Source: Pseudanabaena sp. M53BS1SP1A06MG (GTDB lineage: Bacteria > Cyanobacteriota > Cyanobacteriia > Pseudanabaenales > Pseudanabaenaceae). Taken from it: DNA of 64,000 bases. The position numbers and the translations under genes are program-made. The stretch is from the NCBI GenBank assembly GCA_020404105.1, contig JADBWH010000036.1, positions 1 to 64,000 on the forward strand, given 5' to 3'. Each line of letters starts with the position of its first letter. Within the stretch, counting starts at the first letter, position 1. Of this stretch, positions 36,953-44,074 are shown piece by piece. A model generated the notes under the pieces. The model saw only the letters and a list, made by a program, of their open reading frames with translations. It was not told where the DNA came from and searched no databases.

Positions 36953-37432
36953 ATGACAGAAATATTAACAGAAGTAGATAAGTCGGCGCGATCGCTCTAC
37001 GAACAATGGGAACAACTGGTATTTCAATCACCATATTTAGCAGTGATCAAAGCCAAGGAACTATTGCAGGAGGGACAAATGACAGAAGCCTATAACGTTT
37101 TAGAGAGTTTAGCGGAATCAATGGGGCGATCGGAAAGGAAAGCTGTCAGCAGCCAATTGACGCGGTTAATGCTGCATATCATTAAATGGCGAGACCAACC
37201 TGAAAAACGTAGCCCTAGCTGGATGATTTCGATTCGTTCGGCAAGGCGCGAAATTGCAGATAGCCAAGAAGAAATGCCAAGTCTCAATCGCGATTTTTTG
37301 CTTTCGATTTGGGATAAATGTTTTGCCGCAGCTAAACAGGATGCGCGGGATGAAATGGGCAAAAAGCCCCTAACTACGTCCTTAAGCTGTGCTGAAGTAT
37401 TTGAAGAAGTCTATACAATTTGGGAAGATTAG
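36953..37432 (+). CDS. DUF29 family protein
   Basis: A 159-residue helical protein with the DUF29 pattern: SLYEQWEQLV near the N-terminus, QLTRLMLHIIKWRDQPEKRS (the conserved L-x-H-I-I-K-W element) and SWMISIRSARREIAD. DUF29 genes are multicopy in cyanobacteria and their function is unknown. It precedes the EACC1/caspase genes on the same strand; the gap is 124 bp, so linkage is possible but unproven. Confidence 0.85.
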   Translation: MTEILTEVDKSARSLYEQWEQLVFQSPYLAVIKAKELLQEGQMTEAYNVLESLAESMGRSERKAVSSQLTRLMLHIIKWRDQPEKRSPSWMISIRSARREIADSQEEMPSLNRDFLLSIWDKCFAAAKQDARDEMGKKPLTTSLSCAEVFEEVYTIWED

Positions 37433-37512
37433 ACCCAAGGGTAAAATTGTGAAGTGCGAAATATTTCACTAAGTCGCTACGCTTAATAGACATCAACTAT
37501 ACTTCCACTAAT

Positions 37513-37570
37513 CAATACGATACAATATCGAAAAGTTACAGAAATTTTTCAAGTTTATGTCTTCTGAAAA
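37513..37570 (+). promoter_or_regulatory. upstream element of the EACC1 gene (copy 2 of the duplicated segment)
   Basis: The same CAATACGATACAATATCG block as at 36801 sits 25-44 nt before the EACC1 ATG. The CGATA/TATCG dyad could be an operator, or the two copies may simply reflect duplication of the gene's 5' end. Confidence 0.4.
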
Positions 37571-37943
37571 TCCAAATCAGTTCGCTTTGACGATCACCTT
37601 TACCGATCCAGATTTGACCAATGAGGAACGTGATGATGAGGCAGTGCAGTTATTAGACGCATTAAGCGATCGCTCTGATATTGAGTCTGTTGATCGAGTG
37701 CGCGATCCTAATCCACCAGAGGGAAATAAGAGCATTGGTGGTTTTTTGGTAGGAGTTTTGGCGGCGGAAGTTAGTACAGCAAATGCTAAGAAGGTTTTAG
37801 GATTTTTGGGTGATCGCCTTGGCAATAAGCCAATCTCTTTTGAGGTGGAAGGCAATGGTAAAAAACTGAAAGTAAGTGCCAGTAGCCGTGAAGAGTTGGA
37901 GTTTGCAATGCAAAAGGCTAGAGAATTTATTGAGGCGGCATAA
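37557..37943 (+). CDS. EACC1 domain protein (effector-associated constant component 1)
   Basis: A 128-residue alpha/beta protein: FALTITFTDPDLTNEERDDE, AVQLLDALSDRSDIESVDRV, IGGFLVGVLAAEVSTANAKK, then SFEVEGNGKKLKVSASSREE. The pattern (strand-helix-helix-strand with a central glycine-rich helix) matches the EACC1 component, known as a small constant partner of variable NTPase, caspase, CHAT or TIR effectors in bacterial conflict systems. Its stop overlaps the caspase gene start (TAATG), so the two are translationally coupled and probably form one functional unit. The enzymatic role of EACC1 is unknown. Confidence 0.8.
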   Translation: MSSENPNQFALTITFTDPDLTNEERDDEAVQLLDALSDRSDIESVDRVRDPNPPEGNKSIGGFLVGVLAAEVSTANAKKVLGFLGDRLGNKPISFEVEGNGKKLKVSASSREELEFAMQKAREFIEAA

Positions 37944-40333
37944 TGGGACGATACGCGCTATTAATTGGCATTAGTAACTACAATGCAGGGCTAACACCTT
38001 TACCGAGTGCGGTGAAGGATGTCGATGCTTTGCATCAAGTTTTACTCAATCCTGAAATTGGCGGCTTTGCTGAGTCCGATGTGAAGGTTTTGAAGGATGC
38101 CGAAAAGACTGAGATCGAGACGGAGATTTATCATTTATTTAAAGATCGAAAAAATGATGACCTGTTGCTATTTTATTTTTCTGGGCATGGTGTGACAGAT
38201 AGTCAGAATAATTTTTATTTGACAGCAATCTCGACAAACAAAGATGCTTTACCCCCCACCGCACTTCCGTCAAGCTATATCCATAATTTGATGAATAATA
38301 CGGGTAATAGGAATAGATCTAAGCATCAAGTGGTGATTTTGGACTGTTGTCATAGTGGGGCATTTTCTAAAAATGCAAAGGGTGTTGGTACTGTAAATGT
38401 ATTGCCAAAGTTGGGCGGCGAAGGTCGAGCAATTTTAACAGCATCGTCATCGGATCAGTATGCTTTTGCACAGGAGGGATTTGAGTTGTCTCTCTATACA
38501 CATTTTTTGGTGGAAGGACTAAAAACTGGAGCGGCGGATCGGGATGGCAATGGAGAGATTGCAGTTGATGAATTATATGACTATGTAAGGGATAAAGTCA
38601 GGAGCGTGAATGATGATATGTCGCCTGAGTTTCATCCTGTAAAGGAAGGATATCGGATTATATTAGCAAAGGCAGCGCTAGACGATCCAAAACTCAAGTT
38701 TCGGAAAGAGGTTGAGAAGGTTGTGCGTGATAGCAATGGTAAGATCTCAAAATTTGCAAAGTCTGCCTTGTCAATAAGTTGGAAAAATTTAGAATTGAGT
38801 CAATTAGAAGCTGAAGCAATTATTGCTGAAGTTATCCGTCCGTATGAAGAATATAACAAGAAGCTAGAACAATACGAACAAGACTTAATAGCAGAAATTA
38901 ATGAGGCTTTCCCTTTTAGTAGCACTGTGGAGTCACAGCTAGAATATTATGAAAAGAGTCTAGGTTTGCGTCATGAGGACATCGAGCTAGTTAAGGCTCG
39001 GCTAATTGCGCCAAAATTAGTCGAGATAGAACGCTTGAATCGTGAGCAGGAGGAAGAACAACGCAAACAAGCAAAAACATTACGCACAAACAATTTAGAG
39101 CGTTATAGGAAGGAATTTACAAAGGCAATTGAATCAACATATCCGCTTGATGAATATGTTCGAGGTGGTTTAAAGTCTTTTCAGATGAGTTTGGGATTGA
39201 GTGATAGAGATGTCGAGTTAATCGAAAGTCCGCTCATTTCAACCAAGGAAGCGGATTATCAACAAAAGCAAAATGAGTTAGAGAAGCTCAAACTACAAGC
39301 CGAACAAATCAAGCATCAGCAAGAAGAGGCGGAACGGCTGAGATTGCAACAAGTTGCTGAAGCGGAGAGGCAGAGACAAGAAAATGATCGCCTAGAGAGG
39401 TTGAGGAAACAGGCTGAGGAGGAAGAACGGCTAAAACGTTTACAGGAAGAAGCGGAACGAGTCAAAAATCAACAACAGAGTAAACCCGCTCAACCTGAGT
39501 TTGAATTTGAATTTGTTAAAGTTCGGTTAGTCAAAGAGAGTGGTTTTCTTGGTATTGGTGGTGGTACAAAAATTGAGCTAGATCGCAAAAAGGGAAAAGT
39601 GCAGTATATCCGTGAGAATCTGGGCAATGGCGTAACGCTTGATCTAGTAAAAATTCCTGCGGGTAAATTTAGCATGGGAAGTAATAAATACAGCAGTGAA
39701 CAGCCAATTCATGATGTGAGTATAAAAGAATTTTGGATGGGAAAATATGCAATTACCAATGCCCAATGGTATGCAGTGATGGGAACAAAGCCATCGGATC
39801 TTTCTGATGTAAAGTTTCAAGGCGAAAACCAACCAGTAATCAACGTTTCGTGGGATGATGCTACAGAGTTTTGTAAAAAGCTCTCTCAAAAAATCAATAA
39901 AAAAGTGAGGTTGCCCAGCGAAGCTGAATGGGAATATGCCTGTCGTGCTGGAACTACCACAGATTTTCATTTTGGCGAAACGATCACACCTGAACTAGTG
40001 AACTATGATGGTAACTATCCATACGGTGATGCACTAAAAGGAGAATATCGTCAGAAAACAGTTGATGTCAATTTTGCTAAATTCAGTCCGAATGCATGGG
40101 GCTTATATCAAATGCATGGCAATGTCTGGGAATGGTGTGAAGATGTTTGGCATGAAAATTATAACGGTGCGCCCAATGATGGCTCTGCATGGTTAACTGG
40201 CGGCGAACAAAACAGACGCGCCCTGCGTGGTGGCTCGTGGTTCGGCAATGCGGACTATTGTCGTTCGGCGGTTCGCGACAGGAACGATGCAGACTTTAGG
40301 GACGACTCCGTCGGTTTTCGGGTTGTCTTGTGA
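37943..40333 (+). CDS. caspase-like (C14) / coiled-coil / FGE-sulfatase protein, DGR target
   Basis: A 796-residue effector. Residues 1-245 are a caspase-like peptidase: RYALLIGISNY, H82 in FYFSGHGVTD and the nucleophile C136 in VVILDCCHSGAF, so the dyad is intact. Residues about 250-440 hold three copies of a small helical unit (see findings), and 440-512 a charged coiled coil. Residues 560-796 are an FGE-sulfatase domain (LVKIPAGKFSMGS, LPSEAEWEYACRAGTT, MHGNVWEWCEDVW, RALRGGSW, VGFRVVL). Its last 38 codons are the DGR variable region. The FGE fold is a C-type-lectin-like scaffold, the usual DGR target. Inference: variable ligand recognition gates the protease. EACC1 is encoded just upstream; avd, RT and template follow. 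Confidence 0.93.
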   Translation: MGRYALLIGISNYNAGLTPLPSAVKDVDALHQVLLNPEIGGFAESDVKVLKDAEKTEIETEIYHLFKDRKNDDLLLFYFSGHGVTDSQNNFYLTAISTNKDALPPTALPSSYIHNLMNNTGNRNRSKHQVVILDCCHSGAFSKNAKGVGTVNVLPKLGGEGRAILTASSSDQYAFAQEGFELSLYTHFLVEGLKTGAADRDGNGEIAVDELYDYVRDKVRSVNDDMSPEFHPVKEGYRIILAKAALDDPKLKFRKEVEKVVRDSNGKISKFAKSALSISWKNLELSQLEAEAIIAEVIRPYEEYNKKLEQYEQDLIAEINEAFPFSSTVESQLEYYEKSLGLRHEDIELVKARLIAPKLVEIERLNREQEEEQRKQAKTLRTNNLERYRKEFTKAIESTYPLDEYVRGGLKSFQMSLGLSDRDVELIESPLISTKEADYQQKQNELEKLKLQAEQIKHQQEEAERLRLQQVAEAERQRQENDRLERLRKQAEEEERLKRLQEEAERVKNQQQSKPAQPEFEFEFVKVRLVKESGFLGIGGGTKIELDRKKGKVQYIRENLGNGVTLDLVKIPAGKFSMGSNKYSSEQPIHDVSIKEFWMGKYAITNAQWYAVMGTKPSDLSDVKFQGENQPVINVSWDDATEFCKKLSQKINKKVRLPSEAEWEYACRAGTTTDFHFGETITPELVNYDGNYPYGDALKGEYRQKTVDVNFAKFSPNAWGLYQMHGNVWEWCEDVWHENYNGAPNDGSAWLTGGEQNRRALRGGSWFGNADYCRSAVRDRNDADFRDDSVGFRVVL

Positions 40334-40356
40334 GTTTGCCTTTTCGCGTGAGGACT
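40218..40356 (+). other. DGR variable region (VR) with downstream IMH-like tract
   Basis: It aligns without gaps to the template repeat at 41955-42093. All 17 mismatches fall between 40241 and 40310 and every one replaces a template adenine, changing 11 residues between F767 and V790. The invariant 3' part GGTTTTCGGGTTGTCTTG plus about 25 bp past the stop is the expected position of the initiation-of-mutagenic-homing sequence. Confidence 0.95.
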
Positions 40357-40412
40357 TTTTCTTTACACTTTTTCCCTTTTTCCCTTTACCCTCTTTCTTA
40401 TATACTCTCTCT

Positions 40413-40440
40413 AGCGCCTGTGGCGCTTTTTTTATTTTTT
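40413..40440 (+). terminator. terminator between VR gene and avd
   Basis: AGCGCC-TGT-GGCGCT followed by TTTTTTTATTTTTT. A short GC stem with a long T run between the target gene and avd/RT, suggesting that avd-RT are expressed at a lower or separate level. Confidence 0.75.
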
Positions 40441-40462
40441 AGAAACTAAATACGAAATAAGA

Positions 40463-40816
40463 ATGAGTACGCAAACAGTTGATTTACCAGTCATTCAAAA
40501 AATGTATGATCTGATCAAGTGGTATATTCCGATTATTAATAGAATGCCTAAGCATCATAAATTTGGAATAGGTGATAGAATTACTAACTATCTTTATGAT
40601 ATCATGGAATCTCTAATTATTGCTAGATATACAAAGGATAAAATATCTATTTTAGAAACCCTCAATGCCAAGCTAGATATACTCAGGTATCAATCAAGAT
40701 TATTATTAGATTTTAATCTCATTAAAACAGAAAGATATATTTATATTAACAGCCAATTACAAGAAATAGGTAATGAAATAGGCGGTTGGCTAAAATATCA
40801 AAAAAACAAAAAGTAA
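40463..40816 (+). CDS. avd: DGR accessory variability determinant (Avd)
   Basis: A 117-residue helical, basic protein: VIQKMYDLIKWYIPIINRMP, KHHKFGIGDRITNYLYDIME, then NAKLDILRYQSRLLLDFNLI and LQEIGNEIGGWLKYQKNKK. This is the four-helix-bundle Avd family (related to 23S rRNA intervening-sequence proteins), which binds the DGR reverse transcriptase and is required for template-primed cDNA synthesis. It lies between the variable protein gene and the RT, the usual place. Confidence 0.92.
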   Translation: MSTQTVDLPVIQKMYDLIKWYIPIINRMPKHHKFGIGDRITNYLYDIMESLIIARYTKDKISILETLNAKLDILRYQSRLLLDFNLIKTERYIYINSQLQEIGNEIGGWLKYQKNKK

Positions 40817-40875
40817 TTAAAAAATTTTGATTAGTTGTAACAAAATCAAATTATAAAATTAGCTTGTAATTTATT

Positions 40876-41955
40876 ATGAAACGAATTGGCAATCTTTGGG
40901 GAGAAATTATTAGCTATCAAAATATTATATTAGCTGCCCAAAAAGCCCAAAGAGGTAAACGATTTCGTCCCAATATTTTAGAGTTTAATTATAACTTAGA
41001 AAATGAAATAATAATCCTCAAAAAAGAATTAGAAACCCAAACCTACATCCCCAGTGATTACAAAGTATTTCAAATCATCGATCCTAAACCGCGTCAAATT
41101 TCGGCTGCACCTTACAGAGATCGAGTAGTACATCACGCTCTCTGCAATGTTATTGCTCCTATATTTGAGAAGTCCTTTATCCCAGATTCCTATGCTAACC
41201 GTAGAGGACTTGGTACGCACAAAGCCCTGCGCCGCTTTATCAAATTTGCTCAGGCTAGTCGTTACGTTCTGCAATGCGATATCAAAAAATATTTTCCGAC
41301 AATCGATCACACAATTCTCAAACAAATCATTCGCCGCAAAATTAAATGCCCCAAAACCCTCTGGTTAATTGATCTAATTATTGATCGCAGCAATCCCCAA
41401 GAACCAGTTCTACTATACTTTTTAGGTGATGACCTATTCTCTCCAATTGTCCATCGCAAAGGCTTACCCCTCGGCAATCTCACCAGTCAATTTTTCGCAA
41501 ATATCTATCTCAATGAATTTGACCATTTTGTAAAAGAACAACTTCAAGCTAAGCGATATGTGCGTTATGTCGATGATTTCGCCATATTTTGTGATGATCC
41601 AGACTTTCTCAAATTTGCCAAGCTAGAGATAGAAGTATATCTTGCAAAAATCAGGTTAAAACTGCATTCAGGTAAAACACAAATTTTTGAAACCAAGCAT
41701 GGTATAAATTTTGTGGGATTTCGGATCGTAAACAATCAAATTCGTGTGATATCTAAGAACATCAGGCGCGGCAGAAAACGTCTTCACCGACTACGCAAAC
41801 AGATAAATTTAGGTAAAACGCATACAGACCAAATCCAGCGCTCAATCCAAGCATGGAAAGGACATCTGCAACATGGGAATACATGGCAGTTGCAGCAACA
41901 GTTATTTAGTGGTCTTGAGTTCCCTCAAGATCCTAGAGAGGGTGCAAATCCATAG
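40876..41955 (+). CDS. DGR reverse transcriptase
   Basis: A 359-residue RT of the DGR clade, downstream of avd by 59 bp. RT motifs in order: [50 protein letters not shown] (catalytic Asp), [20 protein letters not shown] (the GxxxSQ variant that marks DGR RTs), [15 protein letters not shown] (YVDD) and FVGFRI. It copies the template RNA with adenine-specific errors and supplies mutagenised cDNA to the variable region. The TAG stop overlaps the first base of the template repeat block. No maturase or endonuclease domain is present, which argues against a group II intron. Confidence 0.96.
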   Translation: MKRIGNLWGEIISYQNIILAAQKAQRGKRFRPNILEFNYNLENEIIILKKELETQTYIPSDYKVFQIIDPKPRQISAAPYRDRVVHHALCNVIAPIFEKSFIPDSYANRRGLGTHKALRRFIKFAQASRYVLQCDIKKYFPTIDHTILKQIIRRKIKCPKTLWLIDLIIDRSNPQEPVLLYFLGDDLFSPIVHRKGLPLGNLTSQFFANIYLNEFDHFVKEQLQAKRYVRYVDDFAIFCDDPDFLKFAKLEIEVYLAKIRLKLHSGKTQIFETKHGINFVGFRIVNNQIRVISKNIRRGRKRLHRLRKQINLGKTHTDQIQRSIQAWKGHLQHGNTWQLQQQLFSGLEFPQDPREGANP

Positions 41956-42093
41956 CGCCCTGCGTGGTGGCTCGTGGAACAACAATGCAAACAATTGTCG
42001 TTCGGCGAATCGCAACAGGAACGATGCAGACAATAGGAACAACAACATCGGTTTTCGGGTTGTCTTGTGAGTTTGCCTTTTCGCGTGAGGACT
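41955..42093 (+). repeat. DGR template repeat (TR)
   Basis: A 139-bp block matching the variable region. The diversifiable core (41978-42047) is rich in AAC/AAT codons: its translation would be mostly asparagine at the variable positions ([16 protein letters not shown]). It holds 31 adenines, 17 of which differ in the variable copy. It begins at the RT stop codon. It encodes no protein itself. Confidence 0.96.
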
Positions 42094-42329
42094 ACCAATA
42101 GTCAGGGTCATTGCATGGGAATGTAATGAGAGTACATGGTGGCAGTCCAGATTTGTGCCTGTGGTGTTGGCGACAGCATCCAAATATCAAACTGAGTCAG
42201 TTATTTTAGTAGGGCAACCGAAAGATTAGCTGACTCAATTCAGTTGAATTACACCTGTTAGATTTTGTGGTTTAGATTGCTATGATGATTAATAGCTAAC
42301 TAGAAAAATTAAAAACGAATCAAAGTTTT

Positions 42330-43694
42330 ATGTCATCAGCGCTCAGTGTAGAAAAAATCGTCTCCGATGCCAAAGAGACCGCTAGCAAATTAGGAATTAA
42401 AAAATTTGATATTTACGGCGCGATCGTCGATGAAACTAGCGCTGAAGTCGATAGTGGCGCACCCAAACAAGTATCTGCATCCAATCGCGCTAGCATCACC
42501 GTGCGCGTCTGGAATGATGAGGGCACTGTCGGCGTGACTTCCACCACCAATATCGATCGCGTTGGCTTAGAACTTGCCCTCCAAAGCGCCCATGAAGCCA
42601 GTCTCTTTGGTGCTAAAGAAAATATTCCTGATTTTAGTCCCGAAGCGATCGCTGATATCCCAGCACGCGAACCCCAGACTGCACCTCAAACTGCGATCGA
42701 GCAACTCGTAGAGACACTTTTGGATGCTGAAAAGGAATTGTTAGATGCACATCCTGCGATCGCAGGGGTTCCCTATAATGGACTTTCTCAACGGGATCTC
42801 AGTCGCTTCTATCTCAATAGTGATGGCGCAATGCGAAATGAAAGTAGCTCCTATAGCTCCATTTATCTGTATACTAAAACTGAAGAGGAAGGTAGAAAAC
42901 CTCGCAGTGCTGGAGCCTATCGGGTCAGCCGAGACTTCGCCAGTTTAGATGTCAAGGGTTGTATTCACGAAACTGCTGAGAAAACAATTAGTCATTTGAA
43001 TTACGACAAAATCAAATCTGGCAAATACTTAGTCGTATTTTCTCCCGAAGCATTTCTGAGCTTGATTAGTGCTTTCTCTAGTCTCTTCAATGCCCAAAGT
43101 ATTCTTGATAAAAATAGCCTCTCCACACCCGAATCGATTGGTACTCAGATTGCCTCACCCCTTCTAAATGTGAGCGATGATGAACTCCATGTAGGCAATA
43201 TTGGCGCATCCACTTTTGACGGTGAAGGAACTCCTACTCGTCGCATTCCTTTAATTGTGAATGGGGTTTTGACTAACTTCCTGCATAGTACTGTAACTGC
43301 AAAACGCTTAAATGCTCAGCCGACAGGTAATGGTAGTGTTGGTGCAAAGGTTTCCGTCAGTCCCAACTTCTTTCATATTGAGCGTAGTGAAGCCGCTAAC
43401 TCTAGCAATGAGAAAGTCTATGACTTGGCAACAGTTGAGAATGTAATTTTGATTGATGATTTGCAAGCGCTCCATGCGGGTGTGCAAGCATCACAGGGTT
43501 CTTTTTCGTTGCCCTTTGATGGTTGGCTCATAAATAAAGGCGTACATATTAGTATCGAGTCCGCAACCGTCGCTGGTGATATTTTGGCATTGCTCAAAGC
43601 GATCGTTTATGTCGAACCAGATGTAAAAATTACCCCGTCAGGTGTAGCACCTCAAGTTTGGGTGGAAGGATTATCAATTACAGGCGAAGCATAA
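42330..43694 (+). CDS. TldD/PmbA family protein
   Basis: A 454-residue protein of the PmbA-like branch: VSASNRASITVRVWNDEGTV, NVVSPEAFLSLISAF-type (YLVVFSPEAFLSLISAF), FDGEGTPTRRIPLIVNGVLT, VSPNFFHIERSE and SFSLPFDGWLINKG. TldD/TldE heterodimers are metalloproteases that trim peptides; PmbA-like (TldE) subunits lack the HExxxH motif, and I see none here, so it would need a TldD partner elsewhere. The gene is unlikely to belong to the DGR; 236 bp separate it from the template repeat. Confidence 0.88.
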   Translation: MSSALSVEKIVSDAKETASKLGIKKFDIYGAIVDETSAEVDSGAPKQVSASNRASITVRVWNDEGTVGVTSTTNIDRVGLELALQSAHEASLFGAKENIPDFSPEAIADIPAREPQTAPQTAIEQLVETLLDAEKELLDAHPAIAGVPYNGLSQRDLSRFYLNSDGAMRNESSSYSSIYLYTKTEEEGRKPRSAGAYRVSRDFASLDVKGCIHETAEKTISHLNYDKIKSGKYLVVFSPEAFLSLISAFSSLFNAQSILDKNSLSTPESIGTQIASPLLNVSDDELHVGNIGASTFDGEGTPTRRIPLIVNGVLTNFLHSTVTAKRLNAQPTGNGSVGAKVSVSPNFFHIERSEAANSSNEKVYDLATVENVILIDDLQALHAGVQASQGSFSLPFDGWLINKGVHISIESATVAGDILALLKAIVYVEPDVKITPSGVAPQVWVEGLSITGEA

Positions 43695-44016
43695 TCTTGG
43701 AGCTAGGCTTACTATTTATATTTGCAACCAGTTTTTGTTTATTTAGCTCTTGACTTCAAGATCAACAGTAGAAGAAAACTTTCACCCCGCTCGATATATA
43801 GCTGTTTCAAGCAAGAACTAGAGCTTCGGCTTCGCTCATCCAGCAATATACTTTGGATGAGCGAGGTCAAAGCCTCCGAATTTGATTGAACGCAACAAAC
43901 CGATCGTGCTAAGACCTGACCACAGTACCTTGGCATGGATACCAGAGATGACAGGGAGTTGGGCAATGCCGTTATGTCACGAACGGATCAGTAGTTTTGA
44001 GATAGCCGCCCAAAAC
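43695..44016. other. gene-free region between the convergent tldE-like and glnN genes
   Basis: About 320 bp. It contains a diverged copy of the GCTTCGGCTTCGCTCATCC hairpin (43825-43875). A 75-codon minus-strand frame across 43739-43966 has no recognisable family and I treat it as non-coding. Nothing else recognised. Confidence 0.45.
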
Positions 44017-44053
44017 AAAAAAGTAAGAATCACAAAGTGATTCTTACTTTTTT
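44017..44053 (-). terminator. terminator of glnN
   Basis: AAAAAAGTAAGAATCAC and GTGATTCTTACTTTTTT are a perfect 17-bp stem around AAA, 21 bp beyond the glnN stop on its strand. Confidence 0.88.
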
Positions 44054-44074
44054 GCATTTTTAGTCAAACTGACT

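Noticed and set aside
40876-41955. Group II intron or retron interpretation of the reverse transcriptase
   Set aside because: No maturase or HNH domain, no intron RNA or msr/msd-like structure, GxxxSQ instead of QGxxxSP, and a neighbouring avd plus TR/VR pair.
41873-42070. 65-codon open frame across the end of the RT and the template repeat
   Set aside because: It reads the asparagine-rich translation of the DGR template; the template is copied, not translated, and there is no ribosome site.
43739-43966. 75-codon minus-strand frame between tldE-like gene and glnN
   Set aside because: Low-complexity serine-rich product, no ribosome site, spans a repeat hairpin.
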